From Drosophila miranda (Eukaryota > Arthropoda > Insecta > Diptera > Drosophilidae), in NCBI RefSeq assembly GCF_003369915.1, contig NC_046677.1, positions 17,688,913 through 17,752,912 of the forward strand: a stretch of 64,000 bases of DNA, written 5' to 3'. Under the pieces are notes generated by a model. The model was not told the DNA's origin. It did no database searches and saw only the letters and a list, made by a program, of their open reading frames with translations. Below are positions 23,374-34,611 of the stretch, piece by piece. A program made the position numbers and the translations under genes. Within the stretch, counting starts at the first letter, position 1. Every line of letters starts with the position of its first letter.

Positions 23374-24790
23374 ATGGTTCGTTACGTGCCGCGATTGGCC
23401 GATGGCCAGAGGGTGAGGCTGGCCTGGCCGTTGGCCCTGTTCCGCCTGAATCACATCTTCTGGCCGCTGGATCCCAGCACCGGCAAGTGGGGCCGGTACC
23501 TGGATCGGGCCCTCGCCGTGCTGGGCTGCCTGATCTTTGTGCAGCACAACGATGCCGAGCTGCGGTACCTGCGCACGGAGGCGTCCAACCTGAACATGGA
23601 CGCCTTTCTGACGGGCATGCCCACCTACCTGATACTGGTGGAGGCCCAGTTCCGCAGTCTGCACGTCCTGCTGCACTTCGAGGAGCTGCAGCTGTTCCTG
23701 CAGCGCTTCTACTCCACCATTTACATCGATCCGCGGCAGGAGCCGGACATGTTCCGCCGCGTGGACGGGAAAATGCTCGTCAATCGCCTCGTCTCGGCCA
23801 TGTACGGAGCCGTCATCTCGGGCTACCTCATCTCGCCGGTTCTGTCGGTCATCAACAGGCGCAAGGACTTTCTCTACTCGATGGTCTTTCCCTTCGACAC
23901 GGAGCCCCTGGCCGTGTTCGTGCCCCTGCTGCTGAGCAACGTGTGGGTGGGCATCGTCATCGATTCGATGATGTTTGGGGAGACGAGTTTGCTCTGCGAG
24001 CTGATTGTTCACCTGAACGGGCGCTACCTCCTGCTCAAAAGGGACTTGGAGGAGTCCATCCAGAGAATTTTGGCGGAGCGACGGCGTCCCCAAATGTCCA
24101 GACAGTTGAGGGAGCTGATCATCGAAACGCTGCGCCAGAACGTGGCTCTGAATCAGTTTGGGGAACAGCTGGAGGCCCAGTACACGGTGAGAGTGTTCAT
24201 CATGTTTGCCTTTGCAGCGGGCCTGCTCTGTGCCCTGTCCTTCAAGGCCTATACGGTGGGTGGGCATCTACCAGATCAGAGTGGAATTTATCAGGGTTTC
24301 CCCTCCTCCACAGAACCCCATGGCCAACTATATCTATGCCATTTGGTTTGGGGCCAAGACGGTGGAGCTGCTGTCGCTGGGCCAGCTGGGTTCTAGCCTG
24401 GCCTACACGGTGAGCATTCCACATTTGAAGCCTTGGGTGATCTGTGCCTTGATACTCCTCCTCCCAACCAACAGACGGACTCCCTCAGCTCCATGTACTA
24501 TCAGACGCACTGGGAGCAGGTCCTCGAGCAGTCCAGCAATCCCCTGGAGACCCTGCGCCTGCTGCGGCTCATCCAACTGGCCATCGAGATGAACAGCCGG
24601 CCCTTCTACGTGACGGGTCTGAAGTACTTTCGCGTCAGCCTCCAGGCGGGCCTGAAGGTGCGTGTCATCGCCATAGCGCAACTCATCGCGTTTCAATATC
24701 CCCCCATTTCCCCCCTCGCAGATACTGCAGGCCTCCTTCTCCTACTTCACGTTCCTCACCTCGATGCAGCGTCGACAAATGAGCAATTAA
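23374..24790 (+). CDS. Odorant receptor Or35a
   Basis: Four exons, 23374-24255, 24314-24409, 24475-24657 and 24722-24790, all in phase 0 with GT-AG introns of 58-65 bases, encode 409 residues, the length I know for D. melanogaster Or35a. Many segments are the same as I recall them, such as MVRYVPR at the start, DPSTGKWGRYLD, NDAELRYLR, DAFLTGMPTYLILVEAQFR, EAQYTVRVFIMFAFAAGLL, NPMANYIYAIWFGAKTVELL, FYVTGLKYFRVSLQAG and the end QRRQMSN. Insect odorant receptors have seven membrane helices with the N-terminus inside the cell, and work with the co-receptor Orco as ligand-gated cation channels. In D. melanogaster Or35a is expressed in antennal coeloconic neurons and responds to short alcohols and related odours. 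The frame is intact. A TATA box lies just upstream. Confidence 0.97.
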
Positions 24791-24976
24791 ATAATTCACA
24801 ATTTTTAATGGAGCTCCCGGCTCCTGGCTGACGGCTCCCGGCTCCCGGCTGGCCCCTCTAGTCCGTCGCTACAAATGATTGCATATTAAAAGTCAATTAT
24901 TGGTGAATTAATTTTAATTAAATTAAATTGATAAAAGGCGCTGGCTCACACGCATCATTGACTTTTGCTTCTTTGC

Positions 24977-25022
<46 letters not shown>

Positions 25023-25974
25023 TGGGAGGGGGGGGGCCCTGGAGCATGCAATAAAATATTCATGATTTCTGTGCAGCAAAAACTTGCAAAAAGTTAATAA
25101 AACTTTTGCCTGTGCCCCTGCCTGTGCCTCCTCCTCTCCCTCTGCCTCTTTGGGTAATGAAATTAGAATACCCTTCAAGAAAAAATCCCCAAATTTTCAG
25201 CATTCCCATGTTTTTGCATCTCTTCAAATGATCAGCGGCCATTAAGTACGGATTAGAGCCAGAATCAGAGTCAGAGTCGGAGTCGGAGTCTCGTCGTGGG
25301 CCATAAATCTTCAACTTCTGTGCGGCTCCTCCGCCATGTTTCAATTTCCTTTTGGCAGGAACATTTTTGGTAAATTAATCCATTAAAGTTCCGCCATGAA
25401 AATGCACAAAACTTTTCGCATAAAAACACTGTGCATCTCCGTCTCACTCCCTCTCTATCGCATTGCCATAACTCCATCGGAGCAGGAAGTCGAACTTCGA
25501 CAGGCGTCGCCTCCCCTCGCCACGCCTCGCCCCGCGCTCATTGATAATTAGACTCCGTCGACGCCTCCGACTCCGATTCCGCCGAGCCGCCCCATTAGCC
25601 AATTTGTACTTCATTAGCGGCTGGTTGTTCCGACCGAGTCATTGGCAATGGCTAATGAGTTCTTATATTCCCTGACTGGATGCGAGCAAAAGGGCCATCT
25701 AAGGCCAGCATTTGAGGCACGGATCTGAGCAGAACCGAAACCGTGTGTGGAGGAATTAATTTGAATGATTAAAGCAGTACATAAATAGGAGTTTGTAGGC
25801 CAGTTATTGGGGGTTTGTGGGGTATTATAGTAGAGGTATATGGTATATGGCATATAGTATGGTATAGTATTTTAATGTAGGGATTTGGCTGTGGTTTCAG
25901 CCACTAGATTCATTTTAAGGCCTCTGTAGGTATAGCCCCATACTTTGGTAATACCTTTACCTTTTTTTTAAACT

Positions 25975-26170
25975 TTTTATTAGATTTATATAATAATAAT
26001 AAAAATAATAATAATAAAATAAAAATACAATAAGAATAAAAATAATAATAATAATAAAAATAATAATAATAAAATAAAATTAATAATAATAATAAAAATA
26101 ATATAAATAATAAAAATAGTAATAATAATAAAAATAATACTAAAAAATAATAATAATAATTATTATAAGT
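25975..26170. repeat. AAT-rich array
   Basis: About 195 bases are nearly pure A and T with AATAAT and AAAATAA units. It is a degenerate microsatellite, followed by a run of about 25 T at 26219-26244. Confidence 0.75.
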
Positions 26171-27899
26171 TCTTTAATAACACTAATTAACAAAAATTTT
26201 TGTTTAAAGATTTTTGCAATTTTTTTTTTTTTTTTTTTTTTTTTATCGACTAGCATATTATTGAATATCAAAAGGCTGCACTTTAAAAATTTATCCATAG
26301 ATTTTTACAAGCAATAACTTAAACGACGCGGAATTTATGTACCTCTACTAAAAATATACAAAACCCCCAGGGAAAAATCTATTTTCACTTTTGGCCAAAA
26401 TTTGGTTGAAAAATAAAACCAAAAATTTGCAATATAAAAAACTTAAATTTTCTATATGATATGCTTATGTAAAAAAATATGATATACTACTAAACTAGTA
26501 TTTAGCTGGCACTTAGTATAATTTACAATAAAAGGCGATATTCGTCTTCCAATTTCACACGATTTTTGACCGATTTGGAGACTGTTACTCCTGTTTTAGC
26601 CCGATTGGGGCGTCTGATATGTTAATACGCCGCATTGACTGGCAGCTCTTTATGATACTGTAGTGCTTAATTAGAACCGACAGACACAGCGTCTGCCCTG
26701 CACTCGCAGGATCTGCCCTTATCGGTCCCTCGGGCTTTGCTGAACTTTCGAGCTAACCGCTGAAAAATTTTATATTTATGCTCGTGTTGCCAACTGAAGC
26801 TAAAAGCAAATAGACAAACGGAAGGGGGAGTGGGATAGGGGTGTTAAGGGGGGGGCTAGCGAATGTAGGAAAAGTTTTTAGCTTGTAATTATCATTAGCG
26901 ATATTGTGTCTAAACTTTTCAAGCCGCGTATGAAGCAACACAAGGGGAATGGCATGGAATGGCATGGAATGGAACGGGGTGGAATGGGCTGGAAGAGAGC
27001 TTTTCACACCCCGAGAACTTTAACTTGGTTCAACTTTGATTTGAATGCCTCGACGGCGGGGCGGGGGCGGGGGGGTTTGGTGCTAAATCAATTACACAAA
27101 AAGAAAGAAACTTGTTAATTGACAGATAAAGGAGGAGCACTTCCTTTATTCGTTTCGTGTCATGCCACATACTCGACGGCGCACGCCTAATTAATTTTAA
27201 ATGCACTTTAAAAGTCTCCTCCCACGGGCAGGACTGGGCCACGGCTTTAAGCCAACTTTCGCCCTGTCCGCAAAAAGTGAAAATGGACTAGACCAAAAAA
27301 GGCGCTAAAGAAGAAATACCTGGAAGAGAGCTTATTCATGTGTGACTGCATTTGTCAGTCCGTGGCTCTGGCTCCTGTCGCTGTCTCTTGGCCCGGTCTG
27401 AGCCGTTCCGTGCCGTGCCGTGCCGTGCCGTGAGTTGTGTGTGTAATTATGTCTGAGATTATGCCCACAGTCATGGCGGTGCTTCTTCTGCTACAGCTGT
27501 CTGTCTTTAATATGGCACCGCAGCCCTCATCCTGTGGCATGTCCCATGCCATCGCCTTGCCACTCCCCCCCCACCCCACCCTCCCCCCTGTCGACAACGT
27601 CAAAAGTTTCTGTGGCTGTGGCTGTGTCCCTGCCCTGCCCTGCCTCTCTCCCCGTCTCACCGAATCGCTGATGTGTTGGCATTTGCTTTTGCTTTTACTC
27701 GCTGGCTGCTTTAAGTGGAGGTCTTGAGATATTTTTCAGGGCTTGCCTTCGCCACGCCGTTTGTATGCAGTGCTTCTTCTGCCAAACACTGACAGAAAAC
27801 ACTAGCTAAATTGTAGATAAAACGGGTAATTCTAACATAGATGTAAATATATGTAGATGGCTAAATTGTACACGTTTAAAGGAAGTTTCAAGATCATAA

Positions 27900-28030
27900 A
27901 CAGTCGAAATTCTTTATCACGAACTTCCGGACAACAAAGTTTTCTATATAAAGACTTTATTTATTCTATATTACGAATTTTCCGTATAATTAATTCCACT
28001 CTAGATTCGCTATATGGAAGTTAGACTGTA
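27900..28030. mobile_element. Short inverted-repeat element (MITE-like), about 131 bp
   Basis: The left end reads ACAGTCGAAATTCTTTAT. The right end, read on the other strand, is ACAGTCTAACTTCCATATAG. These ends match the TIRs of the element at 62068-62513 (ACAGTCGAACTTC). There is no reading frame. The short length, inverted ends and AT-rich middle fit a non-autonomous Tc1/mariner-type element. A perfect TA duplication is present on the right but not on the left. Confidence 0.5.
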
Positions 28031-28541
28031 TTTCGGATGCTAGATGTCGGAGCCTGGATAGTGGTCGAGCGGCACATCGAGTTTATGATTTTCCTCAGCC
28101 ATTTTGTCCATAAATGTCCGATAAAGCACCGCAAGTCGAAAGCGTTTCATTGACTCTCTTTCTGCATCCAAATAATCCAATTCAGACTTAATTCCGCTCT
28201 TCACTTGTGATCTTCTCCCTCTCACTTATCTTTCCTTCTCAGTCATCTCTCCTTCTTCTATTCCACAACAACACCAACACTAGTGCCATGCTCATTTGAG
28301 ACGCGCTCTCGCTCTCAGGCTCTTGGACTATGCTCTCAGCAACATTGTGTCTAAGCAAGATGTGTCGCAGCAGCTTTCGTTGCAGATAATGTTTATTGAA
28401 TATCGTTTGCCTATTTCATAGCGAAATAGCAACATTATTTCTGCATCGCCGACACATATGTATACACATATGTTTATGTACATATGTATATGTTGCTGCC
28501 CAGTGAGCATACATTTATATATAAACATGTACTTCAAGATA

Positions 28542-28580
28542 TACAGTGGCGGACAGTGAAATGTGGACACTCATGTAAGC
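28542..28580 (+). mobile_element. Tc1-like end, CAGTGGCGGACAG
   Basis: A TA followed by CAGTGGCGGACAGTGAAA resembles the ends at 38250 and 9660 (CAGTGC(C/T)GGAC). Only the terminal dozen or so bases can be matched, and the far end was not found, so this is a likely but weak call for a further fragment of that family. Confidence 0.3.
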
Positions 28581-28597
28581 TATCTTCGCTGTAGATT

Positions 28598-28780
28598 CGC
28601 TAAATAAATATAAAATAATATAATATAATATACAATAATACTTATAATAAAAATAATAATAATTATAATAATAATAATAATAATAATAATTATAATAATA
28701 ATAATAATAGTTATAATAATAATGATAATTATAATAATAATAATATAAAATATTAATATAAAAAAATAATAATTGTAAAG
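28598..28780. repeat. AT-rich TAA array
   Basis: A degenerate TAATAATAA/TATAATAATAA array that begins directly after the Tc1-like end near 28544. It is open in one minus-strand frame only because it lacks stop codons there, giving a Tyr/Asn-rich reading that is not a protein. Confidence 0.75.
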
Positions 28781-29262
28781 AAAAAAAAATATTTATATAA
28801 AAATACAAAGAAATAAAAAAATGTATGTATATAAAATTAAAATATATATAAATATGCATATTAACCATTGACATTCCTTGAAATTTTTTTTAGATGGTTT
28901 CCCTAAAATTACGTTTCTTCAAACTACAAAAATTTAAGTACAATGCTTTTGGTGAGTAAATATAATTTAAATATTTATCTAATATAATTTAAATTAAATT
29001 CTTAGTTTGTTTTATTGCTGTAAAAGTGATTAGCAGCAGTGTATAAAGCAGAATATAAAATTCAGCTTTCGGTTTTATCTGTATATTTTAATTTTATATA
29101 TTTATATATTATTTTTATTTCGATTTTTATCTGTTCCATATTTTATTTATTATTTTATTTATATAATTTATTGGCTTTATTTGGGAATATATGTATGTAT
29201 GTATTTATTCAAGCCTGCTTGCTTCGTTGCAGTGTACTCCTGCTTAAGTATTCTCATATTCC

Positions 29263-29296
<34 letters not shown>

Positions 29297-30708
29297 GCTG
29301 CTGGTGGGAATTCGGCTTTTGCCTTGGCTCGTAAAGTCGCAGGAAGTTATTATCCTAAAAACTTTACCCCTGAGGGCAATACAAACAAAGGCGTAGCAGG
29401 GCAACAAAGCGCAGCATTCATGTCTGACTATGAAATGGCTATGGCTGCACTCGTTCAGACCTCCACGGAGGCACTCCCCCCCCCCCCCCCCACACACACA
29501 CACACACACATGCGTCTGCTCTTCTATGCATGAAAACAGAATGTCATAAAATTAGAACGATCATAAGCAGGGGCGGGGGGCGGGGAGACAGGCCAAGGCA
29601 CCAAAGAAAGGACCAAGGAATGGAAAGGAAAGGAAAAGAAAAGAAAAGCTAGCCGAGGCAGCTGACTTTTTTACTGCTCTTGGCGAAAAGTTGATGGCCA
29701 GGCGTCCTAGTGCCCGCCTTAACCCATTAAATCCTCTTTATTATTCCAGCAATATTTTCATAAAATAAAAACCAAAGAAATCCCCAAGACATTCTCGCTG
29801 GAAAGAGTGATAATCGCGCTAGGCAGCCGGGAAGCTGGGCAAGAGCTTTAATTGAGTTAATTGAGGGCAGGGACAAGGGCTCCCAAAGCGTTTCAGGAGG
29901 GCAGATATATATATACCACATTAAAGACTCCTCTATAGATCACAAGATCAAGCAAGAAACCTATTTTGCTAGGGAATATCCTAAGGAGAGACCCCAAAAC
30001 AGAAGCTATACCCTATAAAGCCCTTACGCGCCTTTCTTGCACTTTCCATTCACTTTCTTTAACCAGATATTCGATCAGGGCCCGCTTAATGTCCCAGAGC
30101 ATTGCCGCTAATGCAGTCCTACTTGCCACATGCCGCACAGATAAGGTGGATGTCGCTGCAGGCCCCAGGAACTGCTCCCTGGCCGTCCCTGGCCCTCCCT
30201 GGCAGACGATATTAGCCCATCTTTAGATGCAGCTAAAAAACTGAATGCATTGCTTGCATAAATTAAATGTTTACGACTTCCGTTCGGTGTTTGCAGGTAG
30301 CCCCCAGCTCTGGCCGGGTGGGGCTTTGTGCCATTAAAAAACCAAATATATGTACGACTACATGCGGGTCCTTGTGTGGCAGATAGTTGGTCCTGGGATT
30401 ACGAGCCATGGCTGAGGAAGCACACGGCTCTTGGTAGCTGGCTGGCTGGCTTGTTGGTTAGTTGCCCAGCGTGCTAATTTTTAATTACGACCACTAAATA
30501 TTCAATTTTTAGTTGCCGGCAAAGGCAAAGGCAAACACTTCCTCTAGCACGGCTGAAGCTCTTTTTGTTTTGTGGATTAACGGAGGAGGAGGAGGCCTCC
30601 CCCCTTAGGAGGCCGGGGAGGAGGAGGAGATTCTTGTTTCCTGTCAAGTGCCACAACTCGTTGGAATTGCAAATGTGGCGATTACTTGGAGAAGGGATGC
30701 GGTTGCCC

Positions 30709-31494
30709 TTAGTTTCCTCTGCAGTACATGCGGTTTAGCTTCCGCACATCCTTTGCGCTCAGGCCCTTGGCCTGGCCAATCCGCACGCCCCTCCGAAGCG
30801 GCACTATCGTCGGCTGGCCGTTCCTGGAGAAGGCGTACTCCCCGTAGTGCATGAGGCTTTCGTAGTCGTAGCCCAGGCCGAAGTCTGTCCCTTGGTCTGG
30901 GCCGACGCCGAGCAGTCGGAAGTTGTGCTCGTAGCCGGGCTTCAGGTTCTCCGGGTGGATCTTCACGTACTGATCGCGCCGCGGGTCGCAGTGCGTGTGG
31001 AGCAGCCCCAGGGCGTGGAGTATCTCGTGCTGAATCGTGCCGCTGCACATGCACCGCTCGCCGAGATTGAGGAGCTGCTGCTGTCTGGCCAGGAAGCCCA
31101 CGTACGACCAGCAGCCGGCCTCCTTCCGCTGCATGACCACCTGCGGCTCCTGGGCATTCCGAGTCCTGCGAAATCGCACACAGGTTTTGGAGGCTATCGC
31201 CGCCATGGCTTTTTCGATTAGATCGGTCTCCCGGGGGCTGTAAAAGCAAGGAAGTGCTACAGGATGTGTCAGGGAATACTCTGGCATACATACACAGCCT
31301 TCACCGAAGCTGTAGACGAGGGTGCCACCCTTCCAGTAGTATCCCGACCAGGAAAGGGCTATGCGAGCGCCTCCATTCAGATACTGGATCTGCTCTGCGG
31401 TGAGTCGCAAGTCATCCTCCTCGAATGTGCTCGGAGGACGAGCATGGACTCCTTGGAGTCCAATCGAGAGAAGCAATACAATAGTAAGATGCAT
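30709..31494 (-). CDS. Astacin-family metalloprotease with a probable 1-base deletion at an intron edge
   Basis: On the minus strand a signal peptide (about residues 1-18 from ATG 31494), a short propeptide and an astacin domain can be read. The zinc motif HEILHALGLLH, followed by THCDPRRDQY, and the normal Met-turn SLMHY are intact. The aspartate switch is altered (FEED rather than FxGD). A 67-base intron with good GTGAAG and TTTTACAG edges (31304-31238) sits at the same place as in the paralogues (phase 1). Splicing it leaves the frame one base short unless the C run 31237-31233 (five, minus strand) had six. With one more C the product is 239 residues and aligns without gaps at this point. 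Read straight through, the frame is also open (261 residues) but gains about 22 unrelated residues. A TATAAA box at 31536-31531 supports this start. Confidence 0.8.
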   Translation of the reverse strand: MHLTIVLLLSIGLQGVHARPPSTFEEDDLRLTAEQIQYLNGGARIALSWSGYYWKGGTLVYSFGEGCVCMPEYSLTHPVALPCFYSPRETDLIEKAMAAIASKTCVRFRRTRNAQEPQVVMQRKEAGCWSYVGFLARQQQLLNLGERCMCSGTIQHEILHALGLLHTHCDPRRDQYVKIHPENLKPGYEHNFRLLGVGPDQGTDFGLGYDYESLMHYGEYAFSRNGQPTIVPLRRGVRIGQAKGLSAKDVRKLNRMYCRGN

Positions 31495-32714
31495 TTTGGA
31501 ACTGGCGCCTGACTTCCCAACGTCTGGTTTTTTATAGGGACTGGGGAATGGAGTGAGGTAATAGGGGTACAGATAAACGCAGCAAGACTTTTTATTTAAT
31601 TTCATTTAGGGGCCAAAAGACTCGCGGGTCATTGACTGGGGAGCTCGAAGATTTCGTGGGGAAACTAAACCCCTGAACCGGAACCCCCTGCTGTATTCCG
31701 AGTCATGTGTGAAGGACCGATAAGCTTCTAGCAGTTCCACGACCCATAGATCTTTCTCGCTTACGTTTTGTTGCGAAGGAATCTCCATATTTGAGGCAGA
31801 AGTCAGATTTTGACATACATAGAAAGATGATCTCTCCCCCAATTTAATGCATTAAATTGATACCCAGGGCACACCACGGAGAGGCCATGGCGATCCCATG
31901 GAGTCACTCTAGACCTCTAGGACCTCGTTCGATTATGACAAATGGCATGGAAAGAGAAAAGTTAAAGAAAAGTCTGGACATTTGAGTTGAGTTTAGTTAT
32001 AACTTGGAACTACATTTTATTCTTGAAATCCAGGTCTTATATAGGATCTAACACTGTGGTATGTGGGCACCATTTTGTGTTCTCATATGATCGCTAGAGC
32101 CATGGAAAGAGGTGGCTATTTTGGACTATATCGTTAAGTGCTCAGTTGTTGCGCTGTAGATCTGCTAACAGCGGGACTTTCTTCTATTAAATTTAGAGAT
32201 CGACTGTACAATAATGTGTTTATGTTTGGACAGGTATCGGCTTCTCAAAGGAAGAGGTAGGTATCCCAAGAAGCTGGGACAGTAGGACAATATCTCCAAA
32301 TAACTCTATATATCTCCAATGGAGGATCTCCATGCATCATATATCTGAATAAATCACAAACCTAACCATTTATATATTTCCAAAGTTTCCTTTCGTCGAT
32401 GCCTTCTCTCCATGCCTTGCAAATGTCTCCTACATTCCAAAATCCCCTCCTCAAGGGCAGAAGGGTATATGCTACTCCTGGCTTGCCTTATCAGTTATGC
32501 CTCCGAACAGGTAGCACCATTCGTAAGTCACCAGATAAGAGCAGTAATTGGAGCTGCCCGCCCACGTGTATACGATAAACCCCCCCGATAAGATACCCAC
32601 CTTGCAGTCACCTTTGGTCGCGCCGTCATAAAACCCATATAGATTAAGCCCTTGTCGAAGACCTTTGCGGAAGGCTGTCCGGCCAGTAGTAGATTTGGAA
32701 GTCCAGCGGAAGAC
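31495..32714. other. Divergent intergenic region between two astacin genes
   Basis: This 1.2-kb region separates a minus-strand and a plus-strand astacin and must hold both promoters. Besides the TATA box on the left it has GATA-type sites near the right-hand gene (CTTATCA near 32487, AGATAAGA near 32533, CGATAAGATA at about 32586) and a CATAAAAC box at 32627-32634. A GATCGACTGTACA end near 32197-32210 resembles the TIR of the element at 62068-62513. No gene is seen inside. Confidence 0.55.
31531..31536 (-). promoter_or_regulatory. TATA box of the astacin gene at 30709-31494
   Basis: TATAAA on the minus strand lies 37-42 bases upstream of the ATG at 31494, implying a leader of about ten bases. 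It excludes the longer upstream open frame as the true start. Confidence 0.5.
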
Positions 32715-33529
32715 ATGCACGCCTTTGCCCCACTAATACTTTCCCTGGTGCTGTTGCTGTCCAGGAGCATTCGGGGGGCACCCGTAGAGCGCCTGGAGAC
32801 AGATCCCGAGCTGACGGGCGGCTACATTGAGGGGGATATGGTGCCAGACGGGGCTCAGAGGAACATTTGGCGCAATGAAACCTACCGCTGGCCCAATCGC
32901 ATTGTCTACTACCACATCAATAGCTACATTGGTAAGATGCAGAAGGTCCTTCGAGATACCATGGCTAATTGAAGCGATCCCCGCACAGATCAAGAGCACC
33001 GGAACCAGATTGTGAGGGCCATACAGAAGATCGAGTCCGTCTCGTGCCTCACCTTCCGGGAGGCCACCACCGACCAGGAGTACTACGTGAACGTGACGTC
33101 GGAAGAGGGCGGCTGCTACTCGTACATTGGCCACCTCGACCGCGTCCAGCAGCTGAATCTGCAGCCCTACGAAGTGGGCACCGGCTGCTTCCGGCTCTAC
33201 ACCATCGTGCACGAGTTCCTGCACGCCCTGGGCTTCTTCCACCAGCAGAGCGCCGCCAACCGGGACGAGTACGTGCGGATCGTCGAGGAGAACATCACCG
33301 AGGCATGGAGTTCAACTTCGACAAGTACAGCGCGGAGATGGTCAACGACTTCGACGCGGAGTACGACTACGGCAGCGTCATGCACTACGGCCCGCTGGCC
33401 TTCTCCAAGAACAACGAGAGCACCATAGTGCCGCTGCAGGAGGGCATGCAAGAGGTCATAGGGCAGCGCCTGCAGCTGAGCCAGACGGACATCGACAAGC
33501 TGAACGCCATGTACAGGTGTCCCAAATGA
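32715..33529 (+). CDS. Astacin-family metalloprotease with a 1-base frame break
   Basis: Two exons, 32715-32931 and 32989-33529, have a 57-base phase-1 intron. Restoring one base gives 252 residues. It has a signal peptide (about 1-21), a propeptide with IEGD and a RWPN junction, and a catalytic domain with HEFLHALGFFH (H147, E148, H151, H157), then QQSAANRDEY and the Met-turn SVMHY. The frame breaks after codon 177, at 33302-33303. The closest paralogue (34612-35431) reads GAGGGC there; this gene reads GAGGC, so one G is missing. Both sides are otherwise intact and well conserved, which suggests either a very recent mutation or a base-calling error. As the sequence stands, the product would lose the Met-turn and last cysteine. 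Confidence 0.85.
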
Positions 33530-34611
33530 GATGGAGTCGAGGTTGGGGCTGGTTTCCATTCATATTCCGCTAACGATGATGAATGTTCGTCTCCTCCCGC
33601 ACGGAATTGCAATCTGTTTATTGTGTTGACAAATTCAATTAAGTGTCTGAACGTCGCTGTCATGCCTAAGGCGCGAAAATGGAGCTCAGTAAACGATTGT
33701 GATTGGGGTGGTGGGGGTGGCAGGGGTGCAAAGGGGATGGGGATGTAATTTTCGGCCTGAATGAAAGCGATATTAAGGCAGAACCTCCGAGAAAATGGAT
33801 GGATCCCAGGAGCAAACTGGAACGGGCTTAAACGATTCTACTCTATGGTCGTTTTTGGTGGGAAGCTGAAGGCCTCCTGCTCTTATGGCCTTTAAGTATT
33901 CCGACGAAGACTCGGTGTCCGTGTTATGGGTAGTTCTTGGCTCGGCAAAGGGACTGGGACACTGCTAGAACCTTCCTTATAGACCTGCATTCAAGGCACC
34001 CTCTCGGAATATGTTATGGGGCATTACCTCTAGGGATTATGGACTCCCTAGACTCTTTTGGGTCCGATGGACTTTGCGGTACCCGTACTTTTCGGCCTCT
34101 CCGCTTAGCATTCTGTGGGCCAAACCACGCCCAGAAAAAACCATGCATTATAGTGCCCTTTGCCATATCCTATACCCCAAAATATCTCTCAAGATTATTG
34201 CTTTTAATATCTATATTTCATGTACATATTTCTCCCGTATTTATCGCTAGTTTTTAGTATTTTCCCAATCCATTAAAAGCATAAATAAAGCTTACCTAAA
34301 ATTATGCCCCAAACCCCGAAATAAAACCCACAAAATGGTTTATGTATCTGCAGAAATCGAGGAATAACGACCCACAGAAAACAACAACTAGTGATATGGA
34401 AATGGAAATACCTTAAATACCTGGAAGATTGCGTATCTAAGCCCATATTTTGCCGGCCACATCCAACGATTAGATAGCTCTTAGCGGTCAATGTGGGCTG
34501 TAAAAACCACATGCCACCACACCATAAATTAGCCACTACCCATAAAGACCACTTCGAAGCCATGTCGGGGGCCAGCGGCTATAGTTTCGTGGCACTCGTC
34601 AAGCCAGCAAT
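33530..34611. other. Intergenic region
   Basis: No gene is seen. Close to the next gene are a CATAAATT (about 34523) and a CATAAAG (34541-34547) that could serve as a weak TATA box, plus a GATAG site near 34473. Open frames at about 33937-34257 have no recognisable content. Confidence 0.5.

Larger units (their letters stand above)
24791..30708. other. Long non-coding stretch between Or35a and the main astacin cluster
   Basis: No gene is convincing. It contains a CT run then a GT run (about 24978-25021), an AAT-rich array (about 25975-26170), a T run (about 26219-26244), GGAAT/GGCAT repeats (about 26945-26980), CCGTG repeats (about 27406-27430), an inverted-repeat element (27900-28030), an AT-rich array (about 28598-28780), a TTG run (about 29262-29298) and a C run with a CA run (about 29476-29510). 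A 60-codon open frame at 28040-28225 (minus) looks somewhat protein-like and is treated under findings. Confidence 0.55.

Noticed and set aside
23029-24267. 412-codon open frame on the minus strand
   Set aside because: It is the antisense shadow of Or35a exon 1. GC-rich third positions keep the opposite strand free of stops; the product has no domain.
30644-31291. 215-codon frame over the astacin at 30709
   Set aside because: This is the frame that results from splicing the intron without the missing base; it has no astacin content.
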